From: Ruegeria arenilitoris
GTDB lineage: Bacteria; Pseudomonadota; Alphaproteobacteria; Rhodobacterales; Rhodobacteraceae
Direction: 5' to 3'
NCBI RefSeq assembly: GCF_013035315.1
Contig: NZ_WQHP01000002.1
Location: forward strand, 186,001-250,000
Length of the DNA stretch: 64,000 bases
The translations under genes were made by a program, and so were the position numbers. This document shows, one piece after another, positions 26,955-35,489 of the stretch. Below the pieces are notes generated by a model. The model saw nothing but the letters and a program-made list of their open reading frames with translations, did not search any database and had not been told where the DNA came from. Numbering within the stretch: position 1 is the first letter of the stretch; each line of letters begins with the position of its first letter.

Positions 26955-28751
26955 TCAGAAAACCGTCAGCGGTTGGGTCTGCTGCAGGATCACCGGGGAC
27001 CAGTCCGGGCTGATCGGTGGAATGTGCCGCAGATCCTGATGCGCGAAGGGGCCGGAGCCAAAGACAACCTCACCCCCCATCACTGTCAGCTCGGATTTCA
27101 GCTTGGCGATCTCTGCATCCGTGACGGTGAAATAATCCCGGTCGAGGACCGCGAAATCTGCCAATTGGCCCGGAGTAATCGCGCCTTTGCGGCCTGCATC
27201 TCCGGTGAACCAGGCGGAACCCGTGGTCCAGACGCGCAAGGCTTCCTCGCGGCTCAGCAGGTTCGCGTCGTCATACATCGGCATGCCCCCGCGCGAGAGG
27301 CCGGTGGTCATCCATTGGATCGAGAACCACGGGTTGAACGAGGTCACGCGGGTTGCATCCGTACCGCCGCCTACCGGAACACCAAGGTCGAGGATCGCGC
27401 GGAAATTTGGCGTGGTTTTCAGTTTTTCGACGCCGTAGTTGGCGACAAAATCTTCGGCCTGGAACTGGATGCGGTTTTGCAGGGCAATGCCGCCGCCAAG
27501 TGCTGCGATGCGCTCAAGATTGCGCTGGCTGAAGGTCTCGACATGGTCGATGAACCAACCCGGCGTCAAACCCGCGCCCTTGGCGACATCCTCGTAGACG
27601 GGCAACAGGCGATCGCCGGTCTCGTCATAGGTGATGTGCTGACGGAAAGGCCAACCACCTTCGCCCAGAACGGTCATGATCTGACGCTGATAGTCTTCGG
27701 CATCCGCGTCGATTTCAGGGCGCGCATCGGCGAAGATTTCATAGTCGTAGGACGCCCAAGCCAGGTTTTCGCCTGCACCAACGAATTTCAGCAGGTTGTC
27801 GCCGGTTCCGGCGCGCGTGCTGGCGGTCCATTTCTGGTAATCGGACAGTTCCTGACCTTTGTGCTGTGGGAAGGAATGGTAACCGATGCGGACGCTCTGC
27901 AGCCCTTCATCATGCATCCACCCGATGACGCGGTAAGGATCAGCGTCAGGGAACTCCATCCCCCCGCCACCTGCATCCGATACAGAAGTAATGCCGAGGC
28001 CGTTCAGCGTGTCGAAATACTGTTGAGAGCTGTTGATCTGGTCACGGATCGACAGCTTTGGCGCGGCTGCCAGGGTGCGATACATAACAAGACCCGACGG
28101 CGCGGCCAGCAAACGACCTGTCGCGGTCCCATCCACGTCCTTTTCGATGATGCCGCCGGGGTATTCCGGATGACCTGGCTCATTGTAACCGTACCACTCA
28201 ACCGCCTTGGTGTTCAGCAGCGTGAGCTTGTAGAGATGGTGGATCAGAACGGGATGGTTGGGGGCAACTGCATCCAGCTCGGCCACGGTCGGCAGGCGCT
28301 TTTCTTTGAACTGGAACTCACTGAAGCCTCCGGCGACGCGGATAAACTGTCCGTCAGGCGTGCGCTCGGCCTGCATGCGCAGCAGGTGCAAAGCTTCTTC
28401 CAGACTGTCCACGCCGTCCCAGCGAACTTCCAGATTGTAATTCACCGCGCCCCTGATGGCGTGCGTGTGACTGTCGTTCAGACCGGGGATCACCCGCTGG
28501 CCACGTGCGTCGATAACTTGCGTGAACGGCCCGATCATGGGGCGTATCTCAGCGTCGCTACCAACCACGATGAACTGTCCGTCTTTGACGGCCAGAGCAG
28601 AAGCGTCGGGCTTTGCCGGATCCATCGTCGTGACTTTCCCGTTCACCAAGACCAAGTCTGCCGTTTGGGTTTGGGCAGCAGCTGACAAAGGGGCAGCGAT
28701 CAGGGTGGCGGTTCCGGCCAAAAGCTGGCGGCGGTCAATCTGGGTCGGCAT
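26955..28751 (-). CDS. YtcJ-like amidohydrolase with Tat signal, exported
   Basis: The 598-residue protein begins with a twin-arginine signal (DRRQLLAGTATLIAAPLSAAAQ), so the folded metalloenzyme should be exported to the periplasm. The mature part is an amidohydrolase family 3 enzyme with VIPGLNDSHTHA at the metal site, FRQHITYDETGDR, FIDHVETF and GGGTDATRV. It is the paralogue of the following cytoplasmic amidohydrolase, 49 nt downstream. In the first metal motif it has N where the other has I (GLND versus GLID). The operon order suggests hydrolysis in two compartments of the same or similar substrates. Confidence 0.9.
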   Translation of the reverse strand: MPTQIDRRQLLAGTATLIAAPLSAAAQTQTADLVLVNGKVTTMDPAKPDASALAVKDGQFIVVGSDAEIRPMIGPFTQVIDARGQRVIPGLNDSHTHAIRGAVNYNLEVRWDGVDSLEEALHLLRMQAERTPDGQFIRVAGGFSEFQFKEKRLPTVAELDAVAPNHPVLIHHLYKLTLLNTKAVEWYGYNEPGHPEYPGGIIEKDVDGTATGRLLAAPSGLVMYRTLAAAPKLSIRDQINSSQQYFDTLNGLGITSVSDAGGGGMEFPDADPYRVIGWMHDEGLQSVRIGYHSFPQHKGQELSDYQKWTASTRAGTGDNLLKFVGAGENLAWASYDYEIFADARPEIDADAEDYQRQIMTVLGEGGWPFRQHITYDETGDRLLPVYEDVAKGAGLTPGWFIDHVETFSQRNLERIAALGGGIALQNRIQFQAEDFVANYGVEKLKTTPNFRAILDLGVPVGGGTDATRVTSFNPWFSIQWMTTGLSRGGMPMYDDANLLSREEALRVWTTGSAWFTGDAGRKGAITPGQLADFAVLDRDYFTVTDAEIAKLKSELTVMGGEVVFGSGPFAHQDLRHIPPISPDWSPVILQQTQPLTVF

Positions 28752-28827
28752 GGTCGGTCACCTTGTGTCTGGGCAAAGGGGATCGTCTCGGCCCGACGGG
28801 CCGGTCAGGAATGCGTGCTGAGAAATT

Positions 28828-28859
28828 CTGTCCGGGGCAGGGGAGATGACCCCGGACAG
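28828..28859 (-). promoter_or_regulatory. Intercistronic hairpin after isochorismatase-like gene
   Basis: A perfect 10-bp stem (28828-28837 with 28850-28859) with a 12-nt loop occupies the gap between the isochorismatase-like gene and the first amidohydrolase gene. The minus-strand sequence after it is only weakly T-rich, so it probably gives partial termination or stabilises the upstream message rather than ending the operon. Confidence 0.5.
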
Positions 28860-28870
28860 GAGGCGCTAAT

Positions 28871-29566
28871 TTACTCGGCGGCGATGGGTGCGGGCGCCGG
28901 ATCAATGGTCGGTCCGTGCTCAACCCGTTCGGGCGCCTTGTGCACCATGGTGTAAGCGTAATCGACGCCCATACCGTAGGCACCAGAGTGCTCTTTCACG
29001 AGGTCAATAACGGCGTCATACGTGTCGCGGTGCGCCCAATCGCGTTGCCATTCCAGCAGCACTTGCTGCCAGGTCATGGGAACAACGCCGACCTGCACCA
29101 TTCGGTCCATCGCATAGTTATGCGCATCGACGGATGTTCCACCTGACGCGTCGGCAACCATGTAGATCTCATAGCCGCCTTCCAGCATCGCACTGAGTGC
29201 AAAGGTGGTGTTGCAGACCTCGGTCCACAGGCCCGAAACGATCACCTTCTTGCGCCCGTTCTGCGCCAGCGCATCGCGAACTTTCTGGTCGTCCCACGAG
29301 TTCATCGAGGTGCGTTCCAGCAACGGATGCTCGGGGAAGACACTCAGAAGTTCGGGATAGGTGTGACCTGAGAAGCTCTCGGTTTCGACAGTCGTAATCG
29401 TGGTCGGGATGTCAAATATCTTGGCCGCTTTGGCCAAACCCACTGTGTTGTTCTTCAACGTTTGCCGGTCGATGGACTGAACGCCAAAGGCCATTTGCGG
29501 TTGGTGGTCGATAAAGATCAGCTGACTGTTCTGGGGGGTGAGAACCTGCAATTTCTCTGTGCTCAT
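28871..29566 (-). CDS. Isochorismatase-like (YcaC-type) hydrolase
   Basis: The 231-residue cysteine hydrolase belongs to the isochorismatase-like superfamily. The catalytic triad is visible as D in LIFIDHQPQM, K in GRKKVIVSG and C in GLWTEVCNTTFAL, the last forming the usual nucleophile elbow. The pattern is closest to YcaC-like proteins of unknown substrate. The ATG at 29566 follows AAGGAGT. It is the first gene of the seven-gene minus-strand operon and is divergent from a LysR gene 122 nt away. Confidence 0.9.
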   Translation of the reverse strand: MSTEKLQVLTPQNSQLIFIDHQPQMAFGVQSIDRQTLKNNTVGLAKAAKIFDIPTTITTVETESFSGHTYPELLSVFPEHPLLERTSMNSWDDQKVRDALAQNGRKKVIVSGLWTEVCNTTFALSAMLEGGYEIYMVADASGGTSVDAHNYAMDRMVQVGVVPMTWQQVLLEWQRDWAHRDTYDAVIDLVKEHSGAYGMGVDYAYTMVHKAPERVEHGPTIDPAPAPIAAE

Positions 29567-29667
29567 GTCTGGACTCCTTAAAAGGTTTGGCCGACGGGCC
29601 GCCGGGGTGTCTTGCCAATGCAAGTGGGGTGAAAAAGAGCGGGCGACAAACGATGGATTCTTGCCCG

Positions 29668-29685
29668 ATAGTTTAGTTTTGCTAT
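29668..29685. promoter_or_regulatory. ATAG-N10-CTAT inverted repeat before LysR gene
   Basis: ATAG (29668-29671) and CTAT (29682-29685) flank an AT-rich core (TTTAGTTTTG) immediately before the LysR start at 29689. LysR proteins bind such short interrupted palindromes between divergent genes. Being this close to the start codon, it would suit autoregulation. Confidence 0.35.
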
Positions 29686-29688
29686 TCT

Positions 29689-30636
29689 ATGCCCATGCCG
29701 TTTCGCCGACTTCCAGCTCTGGCTTCGTTGCGCGCCTTCGAGGCCGCCGCACGGCTGTCGTCCTTCAAGGATGCGGCGGCAGAATTGGCGGTGACTCCGG
29801 GCGCAGTCAGCCAGCAAGTCCGCGCATTGGAGGATGATCTTGGCGTAAAACTCTTTACCCGCGCCGTGCGGGCTGTGACGCTCACCGAAGCGGGGCAATC
29901 CTTGCAACCTGCAGTCTCGTCCGCGTTTCTGCAGTTGCGCGATGCCGTGGATCAGGTGAGGCCAAAGGCGACCCAACCGCTGCGGGTGGAATCCAGCGGC
30001 CCGATTATTCGCAAATGGCTTTTGCCGCGCCTGCATCGCTTCGCCGAACGGTACCCGGAATTGCCGGTGAGCTTTGAAACCGTCGGCCACGTAACCACCT
30101 TTGGAAAAGATGGACCCGACGTAGTGATCCGGTTTACCCGTGCGCCCGGAGAAGGGCTGTTTGCGGTGAAACTGTGCGAGGATTTTTTGGTCCCGCTGGC
30201 GAGCCCCGATTTGATCGCCCAGCTTGACCTGCGATGCTCGGCCGACATTGTCCGCGCGCCCTTGTTGCATGACAGCAGTGCCGAGGTTTTCGGGCAGAAC
30301 CTGAACTGGTCCGGTTGGTTTTCCAGGGCTGGCCTCGACACTATCGGGGCTCAACGGGGTATGCGGTTTGAACGTCAAGCCGCTGACCATGCCATTGACG
30401 CAGCCGTCAATGGAGCTGGCGTTGTTCTGGCAAGGCGGTTTCTGGCCCGCAACGAGATGCTGGACGGTCGCCTTGGGATGCCATTTGGTCCGGTGCTTCC
30501 GATGCATGTCAGTTACTTCGTGATTTGCCAAAAAGGGGATGAGACGCGACCAGAAATCGCCAGTTTCATCAACTGGTCGCGCGAAGAGGCCGCAGTGTTG
30601 GAGGATGGCGCCGGATTTGGCGGCGCCATCACTTGA
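29689..30636 (+). CDS. LysR-family regulator, GcvA-like
   Basis: The protein has 315 residues. The N-terminal helix-turn-helix (ALASLRAFEAAARLSSFKDAAAELAVTPGAVSQQVRALEDDLGVKLF) is typical of the GcvA/AmpR subgroup, and a two-lobed effector domain follows (about 95-300). Starts at 29689 or 29695 (MPFRRLP) are both possible. It is divergent from the isochorismatase/amidohydrolase operon and is its likely regulator. Its stop lies 1 nt from the convergent pirin gene's stop. Confidence 0.93.
   Translation: MPMPFRRLPALASLRAFEAAARLSSFKDAAAELAVTPGAVSQQVRALEDDLGVKLFTRAVRAVTLTEAGQSLQPAVSSAFLQLRDAVDQVRPKATQPLRVESSGPIIRKWLLPRLHRFAERYPELPVSFETVGHVTTFGKDGPDVVIRFTRAPGEGLFAVKLCEDFLVPLASPDLIAQLDLRCSADIVRAPLLHDSSAEVFGQNLNWSGWFSRAGLDTIGAQRGMRFERQAADHAIDAAVNGAGVVLARRFLARNEMLDGRLGMPFGPVLPMHVSYFVICQKGDETRPEIASFINWSREEAAVLEDGAGFGGAIT
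30604..30630. terminator. Hairpin in the LysR 3' end, between convergent genes
   Basis: GATGGCGCC (30604-30612) and GGCGCCATC (30622-30630) form a perfect 9-bp stem inside the last codons of the LysR gene. The genes converge with only a 1-nt gap, so any terminator must lie within coding sequence. No T-run is present. Confidence 0.3.
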
Positions 30637-30637
30637 C

Positions 30638-31342
30638 TCAGCTCAGGTCCATATCGAACAACAGAATTTCTGCATCGCCGCTCGCCTTAAGGTTCACCTG
30701 CTGTTTGTTCGCGACCGCGAAACCGTCACCGGTTTCAAGGTCTGACCCGTTGGCAGTCAGCGCGCCACGGATCACCTGAACCCAAACGCCTCGCCCTGCT
30801 GCAATATCATGCTGAAGTTCTTTGCCTGCATTCAGGGTCGCACCGTATAGATCGACGTCCTGGTGGATAGTTAACGATCCATTCCGCCCGTAACGCGACC
30901 CCAATAGGCGCAGATTGTCCTGACGCTCGATCTCCGGGAAGGTTTTCTGTTCATAACTTGGACGAAGCCCTTCGCGCTCGGGTACGATCCAGATCTGCAA
31001 AAAGTGCACCGGGTCCGTCTTCGAGGCGTTGAATTCTGAATGCCGCACGCCTGTTCCGGCGCTCATGCGCTGAACCTCGCCAGGTCGGATAATGGCGTTC
31101 TGGCCCATGGAATCTTTGTGCTCTAGCGCGCCATCCAGAACGACCGAGATAATCTCCATATCCGCATGACCATGTGTGCCGAACCCGGCCCCCGGTGCGA
31201 CCCGGTCCTCGTTGATGACACGAAGCGGGCCAAAGCCCATGTGGTTCGGATCCAGGTATTGCCCAAAGGAAAAGGAATGTTTCGAGTCAAGCCAACCAAA
31301 GTTGGCTGCGCCGCGCTCTGCCGAAGGTCTGATCATCTGCAT
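30638..31342 (-). CDS. Pirin-family cupin protein (YhhW-like)
   Basis: The protein has 234 residues and a bicupin fold. The N-terminal cupin has the pirin pattern RGAANFGWLDSKHSFSFG, the metal ligands in GFGTHGHADMEIISVVLDG and the RMSAGTGVRHSEFN strand. E. coli YhhW of this family has quercetin 2,3-dioxygenase activity; the physiological role is unclear. The ATG at 31342 follows a GGAG site; the frame's upstream extension runs into the divergent promoter region. It is divergent from a LysR gene, a common pairing. Confidence 0.92.
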   Translation of the reverse strand: MQMIRPSAERGAANFGWLDSKHSFSFGQYLDPNHMGFGPLRVINEDRVAPGAGFGTHGHADMEIISVVLDGALEHKDSMGQNAIIRPGEVQRMSAGTGVRHSEFNASKTDPVHFLQIWIVPEREGLRPSYEQKTFPEIERQDNLRLLGSRYGRNGSLTIHQDVDLYGATLNAGKELQHDIAAGRGVWVQVIRGALTANGSDLETGDGFAVANKQQVNLKASGDAEILLFDMDLS

Positions 31343-31454
31343 TTGTAACTCCGTGGTATGAGTTTCGCTGTTGACCTTCAATTTGGGCTATTTGCATTGA
31401 GCGACAATTGTATCAAATATGGACACACTGTCCCGCAAAACGAGCAGGTGAAAT

Positions 31455-32342
31455 ATGGACCGTTTTTCAGAACTCCGTGCGTTTGTGGACGTGGTCGAGG
31501 CTGGCAGTTTTTCCGGCGCGGCCCGCGAAACCGGACAATCGCGGTCGTCCGTGAACCGATTGGTCATAGCGCTTGAAGAACGCTTGGGGGTTCAGTTGCT
31601 GCACCGAACAACGCGATCGGTCTCAACCAACAGCAATGGCCGGGCGCTCTATGAGCGGGCCAAACAGATACTTAGCGATCTTGAAGAGGTGGAGCTTTCA
31701 GTCACCGCCGCACGGCGCGTGCCCGTTGGGAAGCTTCGGATTAGTGCGCCACATTCGTTCGGAGACTTGGATTTTTCCGATATTGTTGCCGGGTTTCTAA
31801 AGCAATATCCGCAGGTCCAAATAGAGATTTCTTTCGAGAACCGCCTAATTGATCCGGTCACTGAAGGATACGACCTTGTGATCCGAGTGGCCGAGCCCGA
31901 TGAAGAAACTTTGTTGGTCGACCACCGCATTATGACGTTGGATTATCTTTTGTGCGCGTCCCCGGCCTATCTGAAGGAACACGGAGTCCCAAAAACGGCT
32001 GAGTGTTTGAAAGAGCACCATGGTCTGAGTTTGCTGCAATCCGAGCAGTCGGGGTTTTGGGGGCTGTTGGGTCCGGACGGCCCGGTTAAGGTCAAAGTTC
32101 GGCCGGTCTTGCGCGCTAACACCATGGACGCCCTTTTGAAAGCAGCCACCGAAGGGTTGGGGATAGCGGTGCTTCCAGAATATGCAATTCGGTCCGATCT
32201 GGAGGCCGGGCGGCTGGAAAAGTTATTGAGCAGTTACCAGCTCCCGTCTCGTATGCTGCAGGTGATCTATCCCCCGGCGCGGCACCTGTCGGCAAACGTG
32301 CAGGCCTTTTCGGATTTTGTCTCGGATTGGTGCAGTCGGTAA
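31455..32342 (+). CDS. LysR-family transcriptional regulator
   Basis: The protein has 295 residues with an N-terminal helix-turn-helix (FVDVVEAGSFSGAARETGQSRSSVNRLVIALEERLGVQLLHRTTRSV) and a LysR substrate-binding domain (about 90-290). It resembles the first LysR protein of this window (9450-10355) in its effector domain. It is divergent from the pirin gene, whose control is the simplest inference. The arginine deiminase operon starts 270 nt downstream on the same strand, so a role there cannot be excluded. Confidence 0.92.
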   Translation: MDRFSELRAFVDVVEAGSFSGAARETGQSRSSVNRLVIALEERLGVQLLHRTTRSVSTNSNGRALYERAKQILSDLEEVELSVTAARRVPVGKLRISAPHSFGDLDFSDIVAGFLKQYPQVQIEISFENRLIDPVTEGYDLVIRVAEPDEETLLVDHRIMTLDYLLCASPAYLKEHGVPKTAECLKEHHGLSLLQSEQSGFWGLLGPDGPVKVKVRPVLRANTMDALLKAATEGLGIAVLPEYAIRSDLEAGRLEKLLSSYQLPSRMLQVIYPPARHLSANVQAFSDFVSDWCSR

Positions 32343-32562
32343 GGTCGGCCACATCAGATCGGACCAAACCTAGACGGCAAACATCTGGGCAGAAACCTGC
32401 CAAGTGGTTGCAAATAAAGCAAACGGCAATTTTTGTTGCGTGGAAACGAAGTGTGATTGCCAGTTGGACAGCCACTTTGCTGTCAATGAATCCGACAAAT
32501 GAAACTCACGTTTTACGAAAGTGACAAGTCGCCGCGTTAGTACTAAGTTGAGACATAAGTAT

Positions 32563-32574
32563 TCAAATATTTGA
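32563..32574. promoter_or_regulatory. 12-bp palindrome upstream of the arginine deiminase operon
   Basis: TCAAATATTTGA is a perfect palindrome ending 38 nt before the first start codon of the operon. The surrounding 270-nt gap has no gene. I do not see an FNR/Anr box (TTGAT-N4-ATCAA), which controls many arc operons. The palindrome is a candidate operator. Confidence 0.35.
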
Positions 32575-32612
32575 CTGTCCAGTTTCTCAGCTTCACCCAG
32601 CGCGAGTTTCAT

Positions 32613-34100
32613 ATGTCCAAGTTCAAATTTCCTACCGCCTTTACCATTCTGTTCATACTGATTGCCGTCGTGGCCGCCCTTACATGGGTTATTCCAGCCG
32701 GTGAGTATGACCGTCAGATGAACGAAGCTTTGGGCAGCGAAGCGCCTGTCCCGGGCACCTACCACGAAGTCGAGCCGAACCCTCAGGGGCTTACGGCGGT
32801 CATCCTTGCGCCGATTGCAGGTATGTACGACCCTGGTCTTTTGGGAAGTTCATCCAGCGCCGCAATTGATGTCGCTTTGTTTGTTCTGGTCATTGGTGGT
32901 TTCCTGATGGTTGTCACCAAGACAGGAGCTATCGACGCCGGTATCGGTTGGTTGCTGCACAGGTTGGCCGGGCGGGAAATCCTGATGATCCCGATCCTGA
33001 TGATCGCCTTTGCCTTTGGCGGGACAAGCTATGGCATGGCCGAAGAATCCCTCGCGTTCTACGCTCTGATCATTCCGGTTTTTATTCGGGCAGGGTACGA
33101 CTCGTTGACCGGTGTTGCCGTGATCATGCTAGGCGCAGGCATTGGGACCCTGGGCTCAACCTTCAACGCATTTGCGACAGTTGTTGCCTCGCAAGGTGCG
33201 GGTATTCCGTTCACGAACGGGATCGTTCTTAGGTTCATTATCCTTGTCCTTTGTCTTGCTGCCGGCATCGCATTCGTCATGCGATACGCATCACGCGTGA
33301 AAGCCGACCCGTCATTGTCCGTGGTGGCCGATCAGGCCGAGGAAAACCGGGCGCATTTCCTAAAGGGTTCGGAAGGCGATGATACGTTCCCCGAGATGAC
33401 CAAGACGCGTTCGATCATTCTGGTTCTTTTCGGGATTACCTTCGCCATCATGATCTACGGTGTTGTCGCACTGGGGTGGTGGATGGCCGAGATGTCCGGT
33501 CTCTTCCTGGTGATGTCCATCATCGTTTGGTGGGTCGGGAAAACGGATGAAGGGTCCAGAATGGACGAAGGGACCTTTGTGGAAACCTTCGTTGATGGCG
33601 CGCGCGATTTGCTGGGCGTTGCCCTGATCATTGGCGTCGCGCGCGGCGTTGTCGTCATTATGGACGCGGGCAAAATCACCGATACAATCCTCGCCGGAGC
33701 CGAGGGGTTTGTCTCAGGACTGAGCGAGTTCGCCTTTATCAACGCGATGTTTGGCATTCAGATCTTGATGTCATTCCTGGTGCCGTCCTCGTCAGGGCTG
33801 GCCACGCTTTCGATGCCGATCATGGCGCCACTGGCAGACTTTGCAGGCGTCGGTCGTGACCTTGTGGTTACAGCGTACCAGTCAGCAAACGGATGGGTGA
33901 ACCTGTTCAACCCGACATTTGCCGTCGTCATGGGAGGGCTAGCCATTGGCCGTGTCTCCTATGACAGGTGGCTACGCTTTGTTTTCCCGCTGCTCGTAAT
34001 TCTGGCCGTGATCATATGCGCGGCACTTACCGTTGGGGCCATCACGGATCCGGGGATCGACGGGCCCGCTACCGAGACTTCAGACACAACATCGAACTGA
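32613..34100 (+). CDS. YfcC-family basic amino acid carrier (ArcD-like candidate)
   Basis: The 495-residue membrane protein has about 12-13 hydrophobic segments, beginning FKFPTAFTILFILIAVVAALTWVIPAGEYDR, the N-terminal signature of the YfcC family. Family-typical stretches include GGTSYGMAEES and FLVPSSSGLATLSMPIMAPLADFAG. Some YfcC-type carriers encoded in arc operons serve as arginine/ornithine antiporters. ATG 32613 was chosen as the start of the conserved N-terminus; its ribosome binding site is poor. It is the first gene of the arginine deiminase operon, 9 nt before the APC permease gene. Confidence 0.88.
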   Translation: MSKFKFPTAFTILFILIAVVAALTWVIPAGEYDRQMNEALGSEAPVPGTYHEVEPNPQGLTAVILAPIAGMYDPGLLGSSSSAAIDVALFVLVIGGFLMVVTKTGAIDAGIGWLLHRLAGREILMIPILMIAFAFGGTSYGMAEESLAFYALIIPVFIRAGYDSLTGVAVIMLGAGIGTLGSTFNAFATVVASQGAGIPFTNGIVLRFIILVLCLAAGIAFVMRYASRVKADPSLSVVADQAEENRAHFLKGSEGDDTFPEMTKTRSIILVLFGITFAIMIYGVVALGWWMAEMSGLFLVMSIIVWWVGKTDEGSRMDEGTFVETFVDGARDLLGVALIIGVARGVVVIMDAGKITDTILAGAEGFVSGLSEFAFINAMFGIQILMSFLVPSSSGLATLSMPIMAPLADFAGVGRDLVVTAYQSANGWVNLFNPTFAVVMGGLAIGRVSYDRWLRFVFPLLVILAVIICAALTVGAITDPGIDGPATETSDTTSN

Positions 34101-34109
34101 GCCGTCGCA

Positions 34110-35489
34110 ATGACCGATCGCTCCGCTCCAGAGACGACTTCGACATCGGGTGCCCTAGGGCTGACGGCCTGTATCGCTTTGGTTGTTGGAAACATGATCG
34201 GTTCGGGAGTGTTCCTTCTACCAGCGTCTCTTGCACCGCTTGGGCCAATCGCAATTGGTGGGTGGATTCTGACTTCGGCAGGGGCACTTGTTCTCGCGAT
34301 CATATTCGGAAGGTTGTCACGCGTCGTTTCAAAACCTGGTGGCCCCTACGCCTATTCGCAAGAAGCATTCGGAGACTTTGCAGGCTTCATTATTGCCTGG
34401 GGGTACTGGATCGCACTTTGGACCGGGAACGCAGCTGTTGCTGTCGCGTTGGTGGGATATCTGGGATTCCTGTTCCCGATTATCATCGAAGTGCCGATGT
34501 ACGGCCTATCGACCGCGTTGGTTGCAATCTGGACGCTCACCTTGGTTAATATCCGAGGGGTCGAAGGCGCTGGTTTGGTTCAGATCGTAACCACCGTGCT
34601 GAAACTCGCGCCGCTGATATTAATTGGCACATTGGGTATCTTCTGGATCAACACCGAGAACTATGTTCCGGTCAACCAAAGCGGCACCACGGCGTTTACG
34701 GCGATTTCTGCCGCGGCTGCTCTGACGCTTTGGGCCTACCTAGGCCTTGAATCTGCGACGGTTCCCTCTGGCGATGTTATCGAACCGGAAAAGACCATCC
34801 CGCGCGCCACCGTGATCGGCGTGATTATCGCGGCAAGCGTCTATATCTCGGTAACTGCCGTTTCGATGGGCGTCATTCCTGCCGAGTTGCTCGCTGTTTC
34901 CGCCGCACCTCTGGCAGCCGTCGGTGAGGTGATGTTTGGTCCCGTTGGCGGTGTCCTTGTTGCAGTGGGCGCGGTGATTTCGACCTTTGGCACTTTGAAC
35001 GGCTTTACGCTGCTTAGTGGCCAGGTCCCTTACGGTGCTGCCTTGGATCGCGTCTTCCCTGCAGCCTTGGGCCAAAAATCCAAATTTGGAACGCCTGCTA
35101 ATGCGTTAATCCTGTCGAACGCACTAGCCTCGGTTCTGATCATCATGAACTATGCGCAAGGGCTGGTCGCCGCATTCAACTTTGTCATTCTGCTCGCCGT
35201 TGTTGCCAGCCTTTTGCCCTATGCCATCTGCTCGGTGGCCGAGATAATGATCCGGCTGAAAGGCGGGCAGGTCCTGCATGGCCCGGAACTGGCGAAGGTC
35301 GTCGTGCTGGGCGCACTAGGGTTCATCTATTCCGTCTGGGCCTTCATCGGCTCAGGCGCTGAAACCGTTTTGGTTGGCTCGGTCCTGCTGCTTATGGGCG
35401 TGCCTATCCATGTCTGGGTCCGCTGGAGCCAGGCCAATGACATTGAAGAGATTCAGAAAACGGATAGTTCGAAAGGAGAGTTGCAATGA
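34110..35489 (+). CDS. APC-superfamily amino acid permease (arginine/ornithine antiporter-like)
   Basis: The 459-residue protein has 12 predicted membrane segments. The first contains the substrate-carboxylate motif [21 protein letters not shown] (G-S-G), and [13 protein letters not shown] follows, as in AdiC/PotE/ArcD-like basic amino acid exchangers. Its stop overlaps the arcA start (ATGA), tying it to arginine deiminase. Exchange of external arginine for ornithine is the likely function. The operon carries a second, unrelated carrier just upstream, so division of labour is unclear. Confidence 0.9.
   Translation: MTDRSAPETTSTSGALGLTACIALVVGNMIGSGVFLLPASLAPLGPIAIGGWILTSAGALVLAIIFGRLSRVVSKPGGPYAYSQEAFGDFAGFIIAWGYWIALWTGNAAVAVALVGYLGFLFPIIIEVPMYGLSTALVAIWTLTLVNIRGVEGAGLVQIVTTVLKLAPLILIGTLGIFWINTENYVPVNQSGTTAFTAISAAAALTLWAYLGLESATVPSGDVIEPEKTIPRATVIGVIIAASVYISVTAVSMGVIPAELLAVSAAPLAAVGEVMFGPVGGVLVAVGAVISTFGTLNGFTLLSGQVPYGAALDRVFPAALGQKSKFGTPANALILSNALASVLIIMNYAQGLVAAFNFVILLAVVASLLPYAICSVAEIMIRLKGGQVLHGPELAKVVVLGALGFIYSVWAFIGSGAETVLVGSVLLLMGVPIHVWVRWSQANDIEEIQKTDSSKGELQ

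Noticed and set aside
26922..28685. Plus-strand 587-codon frame opposite the Tat amidohydrolase
   Set aside because: It covers almost exactly the antisense of a gene with clear motifs, signal peptide and operon context, which has the stronger claim.
29578..30531. Minus-strand 317-codon frame opposite the GcvA-like LysR gene
   Set aside because: The plus-strand LysR gene has a clear helix-turn-helix and effector domain; the minus translation is shadow sequence.
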